Source: Lederbergia citrea (GTDB taxonomy: Bacteria; Bacillota; Bacilli; Bacillales; Bacillaceae_C). Taken from it: a DNA stretch of 64,000 nt. Where the stretch lies: assembly GCF_018343525.1 (NCBI RefSeq), contig NZ_JAGYPH010000001.1, forward strand, positions 1,369,778 to 1,433,777, given 5' to 3'. Under the pieces are notes generated by a model. That model had not been told where the DNA came from. It ran no database searches and saw only the letters and a list, made by a program, of their open reading frames with translations. Made by a program: the position numbers and the translations under genes. Below, piece after piece: positions 43,108 to 51,545 of this stretch (position 1 is the first letter of the stretch; every line of letters starts with the position of its first letter).

Positions 43108-44736
43108 TTATAGCTTAATTATTTTATGAGCACCATCAAATTCATAGTTTTCCATCATCAATTGATGAATAAACTCTTCTCCCATTTCATTTAAGTAGTA
43201 AAAAACATTCCAGATTCTTTCCTGAGGACTAGAAAGGGGCCGTAAATGCTGTTCTATTCGGTTATATTTATCCAAAATCGTTTTATGTTTAGTTTCAAGT
43301 GACATATTTGCTTTTCTTATTAAAAAATCAATTTGATTCATATGAAAGGAGAGATTTTTTCTGGCAAGGGGCACCAGCCCGCGATCATTTTCTTCAAGCC
43401 TATTGATGATTGATCCATATTGTCCCTCTAAAAAATCCTTCGTCTGATCAAGCATGTTATCTAAATCTTTATCAGCAGCTGTCTCTAGGAAATTGGTTTT
43501 ATTGGAATCAATCCCTTGTGTAAGAATGTCTCGGAGTGACAACTCCAATTCCACTATATCTCTTTCGATTGCCGCATCTATAAATGTCATATTCATTCTC
43601 GGAATAATCGGTGGCATTTTGAATTTCAACGTATCAAAGGCTAATTTTAATTCGCCCCAATAAGCAATTTCTCCCGGCCCAGCGATAAATGCAAGGGAAG
43701 GAAATAGCCACTCCTGCATAATCGGTCTTGTAACTACATTATTACTAAAGCGCTCAGGGTAAGCCCGAAGCAAGTTATGTATGTCTTCTTTCTTAATTTG
43801 AAAATTCGCCTTTTTTGCCTCAAAGTAATTGCCGTCTGCATGATAATCTAAAAGAATTCTTTCATTATCTAAGTAATAAAATAAATTAGCAGCATTTTTG
43901 TCCATCTCAATTACTTTATTAAAACCGTATCCCATTATTGACTCTTGCTGGTTTAACACAGCATCAGTTATTTCTGAGCAATTATCAATTAACTTGGCAA
44001 AGTAAGGCTGTTCCAATTGTCGTAATGATGGGTGTGCCGAATCGATAATAAGTAAACCATATTCTTTAAATAATGACATAATGATATCGGAAAATAAATC
44101 GGTGATCGTCTCATATTTTAATATTGATTTATGTAATGTTGAAAGTATCTCTTTCGTATGTTTCCGCTCTCCGAAATGCATAAACACACGCTCAACCCAT
44201 TTACGCATTTCCGCTTTGTCATAAGAAATATCGGAAGTCATGCGCTTTTCATCCAAATTGCCGGCAAAGCTTATTTTTTTCATTGTTTGGCCAGCTTCAG
44301 CATAAATGTGATTGATTTCAAGAAAATCATGATCTTCCCCAGCAATCCAAAAAACAGGAACGACGGGCTTTTCTAAAAGTTTTTCTTGCTGCTGAGCAAG
44401 TTTAATGATTGAGACAATCTTATGGATAGTATATAGTGGACCAGTCAATAACCCCGCTTGCTGTCCTCCTATCACAACGGTGGAACCTTCGTTTCGGAGC
44501 TTTTCAATCGATTTCTTTGTGTGTTCAGTTTGCGGGAATTTCTCCATATATTCTTCAATACAGTTTGCAATCCCTGCTCGGTCGAAATCCCTTCCCATTA
44601 CATCATGATACCTTTGTTCAAATACTGTGTTCTCCGTTATATCGTAATGAAAAAATCCTTTTACAGGTTCTTTTTGTTCTATATAAAGAGAAGCAAAGTC
44701 GCTCGTCGCTGGAATGACAATGCTTTCAATTTTCAT
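43108..44736 (-). CDS. bshC: Bacillithiol biosynthesis cysteine-adding enzyme BshC
   Basis: 542 aa. Completes bacillithiol synthesis by adding cysteine to glucosaminyl malate. Family segments include TVVIGGQQAGLLTGPLYTIHKI (in parts; 89-110), FWIAGEDHDFLEINH and GPGEIAYWGELK, plus a long C-terminal coiled coil (about 400-500). bshC sits upstream of mraZ as yllA does in B. subtilis. It implies that the organism uses bacillithiol as its main low-molecular-weight thiol. Confidence 0.94.
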   Translation of the reverse strand: MKIESIVIPATSDFASLYIEQKEPVKGFFHYDITENTVFEQRYHDVMGRDFDRAGIANCIEEYMEKFPQTEHTKKSIEKLRNEGSTVVIGGQQAGLLTGPLYTIHKIVSIIKLAQQQEKLLEKPVVPVFWIAGEDHDFLEINHIYAEAGQTMKKISFAGNLDEKRMTSDISYDKAEMRKWVERVFMHFGERKHTKEILSTLHKSILKYETITDLFSDIIMSLFKEYGLLIIDSAHPSLRQLEQPYFAKLIDNCSEITDAVLNQQESIMGYGFNKVIEMDKNAANLFYYLDNERILLDYHADGNYFEAKKANFQIKKEDIHNLLRAYPERFSNNVVTRPIMQEWLFPSLAFIAGPGEIAYWGELKLAFDTLKFKMPPIIPRMNMTFIDAAIERDIVELELSLRDILTQGIDSNKTNFLETAADKDLDNMLDQTKDFLEGQYGSIINRLEENDRGLVPLARKNLSFHMNQIDFLIRKANMSLETKHKTILDKYNRIEQHLRPLSSPQERIWNVFYYLNEMGEEFIHQLMMENYEFDGAHKIIKL

Positions 44737-44825
44737 AAGCTGTACTTCCTTTCTGTATCTGCTTTTTCTCAGGTAGAGTATAGCAAACTCATTTATAAAA
44801 AGACATCAACTCGCACTGATACCCA

Positions 44826-45221
44826 TTAGGTCGCCAATACTGCTTGTATTGCTCTTGTAGCAGCGCCGTATAAAAGTAAGGCAATGTATAAAACCGAAAA
44901 TAAAAGAAAATTCAGTCGCCAATAACCAAGAAATACTTTTGGATATACAATCTCTTCTCTTATTTTCCAATAAATATATGTAAAAACGATTGCTGTTATT
45001 AGCATGAATAAGAAAATAATCCAAATCAGTGATTTTGCCCATATGGCCAAAATTAAAAAGTGCACTGAAAAAATCAATACAATTGTAGTGGCATTCATTG
45101 CAGCACTTTTTGCTTTGCGATGGTTATTGGTCAATTGTTTGGTCAGAATAAAAATTAGAATATAAAGCAGAACTGGTAGAGTGACGAATATTGCTGCCAA
45201 AGAGGAAAAAATAACTGCCAT
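44826..45221 (-). CDS. DUF3397 membrane protein
   Basis: 131 aa with four predicted membrane segments (about 4-26, 43-62, 64-86, 100-122) and a basic loop (KQLTNNHRKAKSA). It belongs to the DUF3397 family of Bacillales, function unknown, commonly found beside panE and bshC. Its ATG overlaps the panE stop (TAATG), so the two are translated together. Confidence 0.82.
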   Translation of the reverse strand: MAVIFSSLAAIFVTLPVLLYILIFILTKQLTNNHRKAKSAAMNATTIVLIFSVHFLILAIWAKSLIWIIFLFMLITAIVFTYIYWKIREEIVYPKVFLGYWRLNFLLFSVLYIALLLYGAATRAIQAVLAT

Positions 45222-46120
45222 TATTCTCTAGATCCCCTTTCAAACTCCATTCCTTTAATCATATGGTAAATCATCGTGGATATTGGCATTTTCACCCCAA
45301 CTTTCTCCCCTTCCTTTATTATGTATCCTAAAATAGCATCTATTTCCGTTTCCCTTCCTTCTAATATATCCTTCAACATAGAAGACGTATTATTTTTGGT
45401 TTTTCTGCAGATAGCTTCAATTTCGTTAAATACTCCTTTTTCATGCATCTTAGGAAAAAGCGCAGCTATTTCTGTATACAACAGTAAAAACGCTTGATAA
45501 TAAGAAGAATTTTCAAGCAATTGGCCATTTTTCACTTTAAAGATGGCTGTGAGAGGATTGATTACAGCATTGGCAAGAAGCTTCGATTGCAGCATTTCCT
45601 CGTAATTTGTCTGGAATGAGAATGGGAAACCAGGCTTATTAACGCTTGGAAAAATAGCCTCACCTTCATCTATACCACGATAGATTCCTATATTTACTTT
45701 GCCAACCCCGGTGTGCATAACGGTTCTTTTATCTAGCCGTACCACTCCATGCTCAACCGTCCCGATGAAAATTGTCTGATGAGGTAAAGAATTGAGCTGA
45801 TTTAAATGTCCCATGCCATTTTGTATAAACAGCATAGGTATTCTCTTGGGAATATGATTAAGTATGGGTATTAAGGATTCAAGATCATATTGCTTTACAC
45901 AAACAATGATAAAGTCCTGGCTTTCCAAATTCTCATAATTTGCGAATCCTTTTGCGACGCATGTTATTTCTACACCTTGTCGTAATAATTTAATACCTTG
46001 AGCATTGATTAGATTTGCTTGTTCTCTCGTCTTTGTAAAAATAGCGACGTTAAACTCCGAGCTATAGTAAGCTCCAAACAAAAGTCCCACTGCTCCGCCA
46101 CCTATTATGCCGATGTTCAC
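45221..46120 (-). CDS. panE: 2-dehydropantoate 2-reductase family protein (YlbQ/PanE)
   Basis: 299 aa NADPH-dependent ketopantoate reductase fold. GIIGGGAVGLLFGAYYS is the nucleotide-binding loop, then FIVCVKQYDL, FIQNGMGHLN and the catalytic Lys/Asn region (KLLANAVINPLTAIFKVKNGQLL in parts). It would make pantoate for coenzyme A, though paralogues of this family can act on other keto acids. The start is GTG at 46120 with AGGTGA just upstream. Synteny matches ylbQ. Confidence 0.88.
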   Translation of the reverse strand: MNIGIIGGGAVGLLFGAYYSSEFNVAIFTKTREQANLINAQGIKLLRQGVEITCVAKGFANYENLESQDFIIVCVKQYDLESLIPILNHIPKRIPMLFIQNGMGHLNQLNSLPHQTIFIGTVEHGVVRLDKRTVMHTGVGKVNIGIYRGIDEGEAIFPSVNKPGFPFSFQTNYEEMLQSKLLANAVINPLTAIFKVKNGQLLENSSYYQAFLLLYTEIAALFPKMHEKGVFNEIEAICRKTKNNTSSMLKDILEGRETEIDAILGYIIKEGEKVGVKMPISTMIYHMIKGMEFERGSRE

Positions 46121-46217
46121 ATTATCACCTATATTTATACTTTAGTACTATTGTAGCAAAAGTTTTGAAAACAAGGTATTTTTTTGAAATAGAATCCCTC
46201 CAAACGTCCCATTCGAA

Positions 46218-46248
46218 TAAATTCCTCTTCAGTTTGAAGAGGAATTTA
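46218..46248 (-). terminator. Hairpin after the carboxyltransferase gene
   Basis: AAATTCCTCTTC-AAACT-GAAGAGGAATTT on the minus strand, 13 nt after the stop of the 46261 gene. The following T-run is short. Confidence 0.6.
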
Positions 46249-46260
46249 TCCTTAATAAAA

Positions 46261-47799
46261 TTAGACAGGATAGACTGGATGTTTCCGTGAACTTAATGGA
46301 ATCTCTTTTGTTTCATATACATGAAAACGTGATATAAGGGTTTGGCGCAGTTCGTTCGCTGCTACAATATCATCAATGATCAACTCTGAAGCGAGTCGAT
46401 AAATATCGATATGTTCCTTATATTCTCTTTGTTTTGATTGGACATAGAGATTTCGTTCAGTGGGATCTTCAATTTCTTGGATTTTATTCGAATATACTGC
46501 ATTCACAGCTGCTTCGGGACCCATTACTGCGATTTGGGCTGTCGGCAAAGCAATACAGCAATCCGGGTCGAATGCAGGTCCCGCCATTGCATATAGACCA
46601 GCACCATATGCTTTCCTTACAATTACGGATATTTTTGGTACAGTTGCAGAACTCATCGCTGCAATTAGTTTTGCTCCATGTCTAATGATTCCGGCACGTT
46701 CAACTTTTGTACCGATCATAAAGCCCGGTACATCTGCCAGAAACAGCAATGGAATGTGAAAAGCATCGCAGAGCTGGATAAATTTTGCTCCCTTATCGGC
46801 CGAATCCACAAAAAGGACTCCACCTTTTACTTTCGGTTGGTTTGCAATAATGCCGATCGTTTTTCCACCGATTCTCGAAAATCCTGTAATCAGCTCAGGG
46901 GCAAACAGTTTCTTAATTTCAAAAAAGCTATCCTTATCGATAAGAGCGTCAATCCCTTCATACATATCAAAAGGTGCATTTTGGTTGGAGGGGATAATTT
47001 CCTCTAAAGTTCTTCCGCTCTTCGGATTTTTTTCTTTTTCCATTTTAGGTTTATTCTTAAAGTTTGCTGGAAAATAGGAAAGATATTTTTTGGCCGCTTC
47101 TATCGCTTCTTCTTCTGACTTTGCCAGGATATCACCGCATCCGCTCACGGAACAATGCATTCGCGCTCCGCCCATTTCTTCAAGCGTCACTTTCTCGCCA
47201 ATTACTTTTTCAGCCATCCTAGGGCTACCTAAATACATTGATGCATTTTTTTCAACCATAATTACAACATCGCAAAATGCAGGTATATACGCTCCTCCGG
47301 CGGCTGAGGGGCCAAATAAAATACATATTTGAGGAATAACCCCTGACAATTTTACTTGGTTATGGAATATTCTCCCTGCCCCGCGTCGATTCGGAAACAT
47401 TTCGAGTTGGTCTGTTATTCTGGCACCCGCTGAATCGACTAAATAAAGAAGTGGTACTTGTAACTTTTCAGCTGTTTCTTGTATTCGGATTATTTTTTCA
47501 ACTGTTTTTGCCCCCCATGAGCCTGCTTTCACAGTTGAATCATTTGCCATCACACAGACGGTTTGGCCATTTATATTACCTATGGCCGTAACTACTCCAT
47601 CCGAAGGAAGATCCGTAGCATTATAATTAGCAAACAGGCCGTCCTCCTCATAATTACCTTGATGAAAAAGAAGTGATAGTCGATCCCTTACAAATAGTTT
47701 ATTTTCTAGTTTCAGCTTCTCATGATATTTTGGCTTGCCTCCTGAATAAACTTCTTTGCGACGTTCTTCCAACATATTAAATTCGCTAATATTTGGCAC
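46261..47799 (-). CDS. Acyl-CoA carboxylase carboxyltransferase subunit (PccB/YngE type)
   Basis: 512 aa crotonase-like carboxyltransferase with alpha and beta halves fused: RDRLSLLFHQG, LVDSAGARITDQ, GPSAAGGAYIPAF in the N-half; GGVLFVDSADKGAKFIQLCDA, ADVPGFMIGTKVE and KAYGAGLYAMAGPAFDPD in the C-half. It transfers CO2 from biotin to an acyl-CoA. Its form fits propionyl-CoA or methylcrotonyl-CoA carboxylases (B. subtilis YngE); substrate cannot be fixed from sequence. The start is GTG with AGGAGGG upstream. It lies 22 nt after the BCCP gene and would be cotranscribed with it. Confidence 0.9.
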   Translation of the reverse strand: MPNISEFNMLEERRKEVYSGGKPKYHEKLKLENKLFVRDRLSLLFHQGNYEEDGLFANYNATDLPSDGVVTAIGNINGQTVCVMANDSTVKAGSWGAKTVEKIIRIQETAEKLQVPLLYLVDSAGARITDQLEMFPNRRGAGRIFHNQVKLSGVIPQICILFGPSAAGGAYIPAFCDVVIMVEKNASMYLGSPRMAEKVIGEKVTLEEMGGARMHCSVSGCGDILAKSEEEAIEAAKKYLSYFPANFKNKPKMEKEKNPKSGRTLEEIIPSNQNAPFDMYEGIDALIDKDSFFEIKKLFAPELITGFSRIGGKTIGIIANQPKVKGGVLFVDSADKGAKFIQLCDAFHIPLLFLADVPGFMIGTKVERAGIIRHGAKLIAAMSSATVPKISVIVRKAYGAGLYAMAGPAFDPDCCIALPTAQIAVMGPEAAVNAVYSNKIQEIEDPTERNLYVQSKQREYKEHIDIYRLASELIIDDIVAANELRQTLISRFHVYETKEIPLSSRKHPVYPV

Positions 47800-47821
47800 T
47801 AAGGTCCCTCCTAATCTTGAT

Positions 47822-48034
47822 TTATTCTAAAATGAGAAGAACATCCCCCTCATTCACAAAATCGCCAACAGCCACTTTTACTTCAGTTACTTTCCCGGCT
47901 TCAAGAGATTCAACGGGAATTTCCATTTTCATCGACTCCAGCATTACTACCGTTTGGCCAGTACTCACTATATCTCCATCGGCAACTGATATCATTAAAA
48001 CTACTCCCGCCATCGTTGATTGCACCTCTTTCAT
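47822..48034 (-). CDS. Biotin carboxyl carrier (biotinyl-domain) protein
   Basis: 70 aa consisting only of a biotinyl/lipoyl domain. The biotin lysine is in VMLESMKMEIPV (Lys37). It is the swinging carrier between the biotin carboxylase (49031-50362) and the carboxyltransferase (46261-47799), as in the yngHB/yngE arrangement. GGAGG lies about 10 nt before the ATG. Nearly 1 kb of mobile debris separates it from the carboxylase gene. Confidence 0.92.
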   Translation of the reverse strand: MKEVQSTMAGVVLMISVADGDIVSTGQTVVMLESMKMEIPVESLEAGKVTEVKVAVGDFVNEGDVLLILE

Positions 48035-48088
48035 GGTGAATCATCCTCCTTTTCATAATATAGACTCTCAGCATTCACCGAGTCGATG

Positions 48089-48117
48089 GCACAAGATTTT
48101 CTTGTGCCATTTTCTTA
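48089..48117 (+). terminator. Plus-oriented hairpin upstream of the BCCP gene
   Basis: GGCACAAGA-TTT-TCTTGTGCC followed by ATTTTCTT on the plus strand. No plus-strand gene ends here, so it may be left over from an inserted element or limit antisense transcription. Confidence 0.4.
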
Positions 48118-48134
48118 TTTCTCCGCCTACCAGC

Positions 48135-48259
48135 GTTGATTTCCGTTCCAGGCGGACGCGTTCCGGGGGGCGTGCGGTGAGCCTCAGTCGCTTCGCTCCT
48201 TGCGGGGTCTCACCTTCACGCGGATCCCCCAGGAGTCGCCGCCTTCCACTCCAATCAAC
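48135..48259 (-). repeat. GC-rich palindromic block, reverse orientation
   Basis: Runs from GTTGATTTCCGTTCCAGG to CCACTCCAATCAAC, with internal GGCGGACGCGTTCC and GGGGTCTCACC segments. It is the same family as blocks at 48755-48882, 62035-62163, 62646-62774 and about 42895-43001. Both ends carry GTTGATT/AATCAAC, i.e. an inverted-repeat terminus. Confidence 0.7.
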
Positions 48260-48265
48260 TGAGAT

Positions 48266-48754
48266 ATCATATTGATCATTGTAGGGCGACTATTCAGAAA
48301 TTGTAAGAAAGTTAATCGATCGCTTTTTCGGGTATGGCTCCAAGAAAAAGGAGCTACCAGGGGACCGGGTTTGAATTGTTCCAAGCGATTTTAAAAACTT
48401 CAGCCAAGTTAGGATTCAACGGATACCATCTTTATTTACATGGCATCTACCAACGACAGTCGATATGATTTACCATTGTATCCAAGACTTCAATCTGCTT
48501 CCCCGCATGATTCTGTCAGTCTTATTACGGGAAAAATAGATTATCACTAAGAATCCGGGAGGCATCGGTCAACAAAAATGTGGTACATAAGGACAAATGC
48601 CATCAGGATGGACCAATACATTGACGCTTGGTATGCTCATCAAAAAGATGACCTACCGTTCCTTAACGGACATATTTTCTCTCCAATGGCTTAATCTTTT
48701 TTAAAGGCTCTTGTCTAAAGGAGAGTTGCTTTTAAAACAAAATCATCTGTTGAA
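48266..48754 (+). pseudogene. Unresolved coding debris, possibly a transposase fragment
   Basis: No intact frame. Plus-strand pieces in different frames look protein-like: FELFQAILKTSAKLGFNGY (about 48370-48425), SRYDLPLYPRLQSASPHDS (about 48465-48520) and DQYIDAWYAHQKDDLPFLNG (about 48610-48670). The middle piece resembles the D-L-P-x-x-x-R-x-x-x-A-x-x-H-D-S pattern of some Bacillus DDE transposases. Frameshifts and stops separate them. The family is not assigned. Confidence 0.35.
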
Positions 48755-48882
48755 GGTTGATTGGAGCGAAAGTGCGAGACTCCTGCGGGATCAGCGGGAC
48801 AGGTGAGACCCCACAGGCGTTTACGCCGAGGAGGCTCACCGCCCGCCCCGCGGAAAGCGAGCAACTGTAGCGGAAATCAACC
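48755..48882 (+). repeat. GC-rich palindromic block, forward orientation
   Basis: Begins GGTTGATTGGAGCG, contains GAGACTCCTGCGGGATC, GGACAGGTGAGACCCC and GGAGGCTCACCGCCCGC, and ends GCGGAAATCAACC. It is inverted relative to 48135-48259. The self-complementary segments would fold strongly as RNA. Confidence 0.7.
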
Positions 48883-49030
48883 ACGCACTACCTTGGTAAA
48901 GCAACGCTTCTTTCGCATGTCTTTTTTTGCAATTGTTTTGAAAATGAATACCAAATATTCAATAATGCTTAATTTCCAGTAGATTTTTGGAAATTCGGCA
49001 GATTTACGACCTGAAATTCCGAGAGTCTAT

Positions 49031-50362
49031 TTATTTCGCAAGATCGCTCATCATATTCGTATTATAGATTCCTGATTGAAACTTAGATTCTGATAATATG
49101 CGTTCAAGATATGGAATATTTGTTTTTATGCCTGAAATCTTTGCTTCGGCAAGGAAATACTTTGCTTTTTCTATACAACTGTTTCGGTCCGGGCCATGAA
49201 TAATACATTTTGCGATCATCGGATCGTAAAATGGAGTGATCATAGATCCAGATGTGTATCCTGAGTCAATTCTGACTCCACTGTAATGCCATTCCATTCC
49301 AGTGATTAAACCGGGTGATGGATAAAATGTGATCGGATCTTCTGCATAGATACGAAGTTCAACGGCATGCCCGTCCTTCCTAATCTCATGCTGCTGCAAT
49401 GGTATTTTCTCGCTTCGGGCGATTAAAATTTGCCATTCAACGAGATCAAGTCCTGTTATTTCCTCTGTAACCGGGTGCTCGACCTGTAATCGGGTATTCA
49501 TTTCCAGAAAATAAAACTGCTCATCTTCTCCGACAATAAATTCTACCGTCCCGGCATTTACGTAATTTGCAACCTTTGCTGCTGTTAGGGCAGCCTTATA
49601 CATGAGTGCCTTTGTTTTTTCTGATAGTGATGGAGAAGGAGCTTCTTCTATCACCTTTTGGTTACGTCTTTGCACAGAGCAATTCCTTTCAAACAAGTGG
49701 ACGATATTTCCATGCTTATCCCCAAAGATTTGCACCTCTATATGACGGGCATACGGAATAAATTTTTCTATGAAAGTAGTGTCATCTCCAAAATAAGCCT
49801 TAGCACGATTTTTTGTAGATTCATATACTTGTTTAAGTATCTCTTCATTTTCACAACAAATCATACCAATGCCGCCTCCACCGCTGCTTGCTTTAAGCAT
49901 GACGGGATAACCTATTTTTTTCGCTGCTGTTATGGCTTCATTCAATGTAGAAATACGGTCATTGCTCCCGGGTACAATAGGTACCCCTGCATTTTTCATC
50001 ACTGTACGGGCCGTTATTTTATCGCCCATGCATTTAATCGTTTCGGGTGAAGGGCCGATAAAGATGAGGCCTTCCTTTATTGCTTTTTGAGCAAAATCAC
50101 TATTCTCAGATAGCAGTCCATATCCAGGATGAATACCATCGGCTTTCATTTTAATAGCTGTTTCTAATATGATATTCATATTTAAATATGAACGGTTTAC
50201 CGGGGATTCTCCGATATGGACAGCGTAATGAGCCTCTTTTACATAAGGCATTCCTTCATCAGCATCCGAATAAACAGCGATTGTTTCAATGCCCATCTTT
50301 TTGCATGTTTTAATTATTCGAGAAGCAATTTCACCCCGATTGGCAATTAGAATTCTCTTCAC
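49031..50362 (-). CDS. Biotin carboxylase (AccC/YngHA type)
   Basis: 443 aa ATP-grasp enzyme that carboxylates biotin on the carrier protein. RILIANRGEIASRII at the N-terminus, the ATP loop MLKASSGGGGIGM (about 158-170), FIEKFIPYARHIEVQ, EMNTRLQVEHPVTEEITGLDLV (in parts) and RIYAEDP are present. Length is typical of a standalone BC subunit. With the BCCP and carboxyltransferase it forms an acyl-CoA carboxylase. A housekeeping AccC probably lies elsewhere, since this one has no accB partner of usual size. The start is GTG with AAAGGAG upstream; a cre is about 50 nt further upstream. Confidence 0.92.
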   Translation of the reverse strand: MKRILIANRGEIASRIIKTCKKMGIETIAVYSDADEGMPYVKEAHYAVHIGESPVNRSYLNMNIILETAIKMKADGIHPGYGLLSENSDFAQKAIKEGLIFIGPSPETIKCMGDKITARTVMKNAGVPIVPGSNDRISTLNEAITAAKKIGYPVMLKASSGGGGIGMICCENEEILKQVYESTKNRAKAYFGDDTTFIEKFIPYARHIEVQIFGDKHGNIVHLFERNCSVQRRNQKVIEEAPSPSLSEKTKALMYKAALTAAKVANYVNAGTVEFIVGEDEQFYFLEMNTRLQVEHPVTEEITGLDLVEWQILIARSEKIPLQQHEIRKDGHAVELRIYAEDPITFYPSPGLITGMEWHYSGVRIDSGYTSGSMITPFYDPMIAKCIIHGPDRNSCIEKAKYFLAEAKISGIKTNIPYLERILSESKFQSGIYNTNMMSDLAK

Positions 50363-50406
50363 ATCCTAACTCCTTTCCTATGTCTTTCAAAAAATCTCCA
50401 ACTCGC

Positions 50407-50421
50407 TTGCAAGCGCTTACT
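50407..50421. promoter_or_regulatory. CcpA catabolite-responsive element (cre)
   Basis: TTGCAAGCGCTTACT matches the cre consensus WTGNAANCGNWNNCW at every fixed position. It lies between the divergent biotin carboxylase and ylbP genes, just downstream of a TATACT -10-like box on the carboxylase side, so glucose repression of the carboxylase genes is likely. Confidence 0.75.
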
Positions 50422-50454
50422 GTAAGTATATCTGAATTTTTTTTCACTTTGTTA

Positions 50455-50460
50455 TATAAT
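50455..50460 (+). promoter_or_regulatory. Probable -10 box for ylbP
   Basis: TATAAT 60 nt before the ylbP ATG; the upstream -35 (CTGAAT-like, about 17 nt away) is weak. Confidence 0.4.
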
Positions 50461-50519
50461 GATTAATAATTCATGATTAATTTAAAAATTATTTTATATA
50501 ACTAGAGGAGGATCCTGGA

Positions 50520-50996
50520 ATGGCGATCACGGTTGAAAAATTAAAAATAAATTTTAAGACATTAGAAGAATTTAAAAAATTTAAAGAATACGGTGCTCAG
50601 GAACTTTCAATGCTAGAAGATTTAGAAGCAAATATGGTGGAAGATGATTCGCATTCTCCTTTTTATGGTATTTACTTTGGTGATAAGCTCGTTGCAAGGA
50701 TGAGTCTTTATCGCCGTGATGCAAGGTTTGACCAATATTTTGATCCACCGCAAGACTACTTGGAACTATGGAAATTAGAAGTTTTGCCTGGATACCAGCA
50801 AAAAGAATATGGAAAGAGATTAATTGACTATGCAAAAAAATACAAGATGCCGATTAAAACAAATCCCCGAATGAATTCTCGTGCTTTTTTTGAAAAAATG
50901 GGATTTGAATCTGTCACTTACGAAATGGACCGTGACCGAGGAGAAAATCCGCTTGTTTGGTACCCGGAGGGTGTATCGGAACAAAAACATTCATAA
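50520..50996 (+). CDS. ylbP: GNAT-family N-acetyltransferase YlbP
   Basis: 158 aa. Acetyl-CoA fold seen in LELWKLEVLPGYQQKEYGKRLIDYAKKY (in parts; about 81-108), where the G-x-x-G/A loop is somewhat changed (QQKEYG). It starts EKLKINFKTLEEF and continues DDSHSPFYGIYFGDKLVARMSLYR as in B. subtilis YlbP. The acceptor substrate is unknown. AGAGGAGG lies upstream of the ATG. In B. subtilis ylbP is next to ylbQ; here the carboxylase genes intervene. Confidence 0.88.
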   Translation: MAITVEKLKINFKTLEEFKKFKEYGAQELSMLEDLEANMVEDDSHSPFYGIYFGDKLVARMSLYRRDARFDQYFDPPQDYLELWKLEVLPGYQQKEYGKRLIDYAKKYKMPIKTNPRMNSRAFFEKMGFESVTYEMDRDRGENPLVWYPEGVSEQKHS

Positions 50997-51070
50997 AACA
51001 GGAAACTATTTGACTCAAGTTTCGTATAATTACTTGATGTTTTTATTAATGAGTTGCAGGAGGTTATTTT

Positions 51071-51496
51071 TTGAAAAGAACTGGAGAATTGGCGTTAGGT
51101 ATTATTGGCATAATCTTAAGTGGATTAATGATTTTTGTCGGCATGTTGTTTATGTGGATAAGCAAAACCGATGAGTTTAAGACTGCTATGATGGATGAGT
51201 TTGCAAATGATCCAAGCATAAAACCCGAAGACTTCGAAATGATTTTTAACTTTATGTCTGGAGCAGGATGGGCCTTAATTATCGCTGCCGTACTAGGGGT
51301 TATCTTTGGATTAATTGGTGTTTTAAATATTAAAGGAAATAAAAATCCAAAACTAGCGGGATGGCTATTTATTGCAGGAACTGTATCAGTAGGAGTCATT
51401 TCTGTAGGTTTCGGATTCTTGCCAGCATTACTATTCTTAATTGCAGGAATTATGTGTTTAGTACGTAAGCCACCTGTTGAAACGAATGAAATATGA
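51071..51496 (+). CDS. DUF4064 membrane protein
   Basis: 141 aa with about four membrane segments (8-32, 68-88, 98-118, 118-135) and an extracytoplasmic acidic loop (TAMMDEFANDPSIKPEDFEM, about 37-58). It looks like the DUF4064 family of Bacillales; function unknown. The start is TTG at 51071 with GCAGGAGG upstream. It is followed by a terminator shared with rsfA. Confidence 0.8.
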   Translation: MKRTGELALGIIGIILSGLMIFVGMLFMWISKTDEFKTAMMDEFANDPSIKPEDFEMIFNFMSGAGWALIIAAVLGVIFGLIGVLNIKGNKNPKLAGWLFIAGTVSVGVISVGFGFLPALLFLIAGIMCLVRKPPVETNEI

Positions 51497-51504
51497 GCGA
51501 AAAA

Positions 51505-51545
51505 AGCGAAGGAGCCGGTGAAATTCACGGCTCCTGTTATTTTGT
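51505..51545. terminator. Bidirectional terminator between the DUF4064 gene and rsfA
   Basis: GGAGCCGGTG-AAAT-TCACGGCTCC-type stem (51511-51534) with TGTTATTTTG after it on the plus strand and a TTTTTTC tract on the minus strand. Confidence 0.8.

Noticed and set aside
42838-43113. A 91-codon plus-strand ORF (MMTRNQIGLSW...)
   Set aside because: It is an internally deleted IS1182 transposase start joined to a GC-rich block; no protein function is expected.
47793-48275. 160-codon plus-strand ORF
   Set aside because: It is antisense to the BCCP gene and runs into a GC-rich block; the minus-strand BCCP is clearly the gene.
48761-48982. Arg/Gly-rich ORF across the forward GC-rich block, and similar ORFs at 48184-48384, 61919-62214 and 62556-62756
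   Set aside because: Open frames arise from GC-rich palindromic blocks that lack stops; both strands and several frames are open and no ribosome binding site is present.
51064-51528. 154-codon minus-strand ORF opposite the DUF4064 gene
   Set aside because: The plus-strand frame has a ribosome binding site, membrane segments and a family match; the antisense frame is a shadow.
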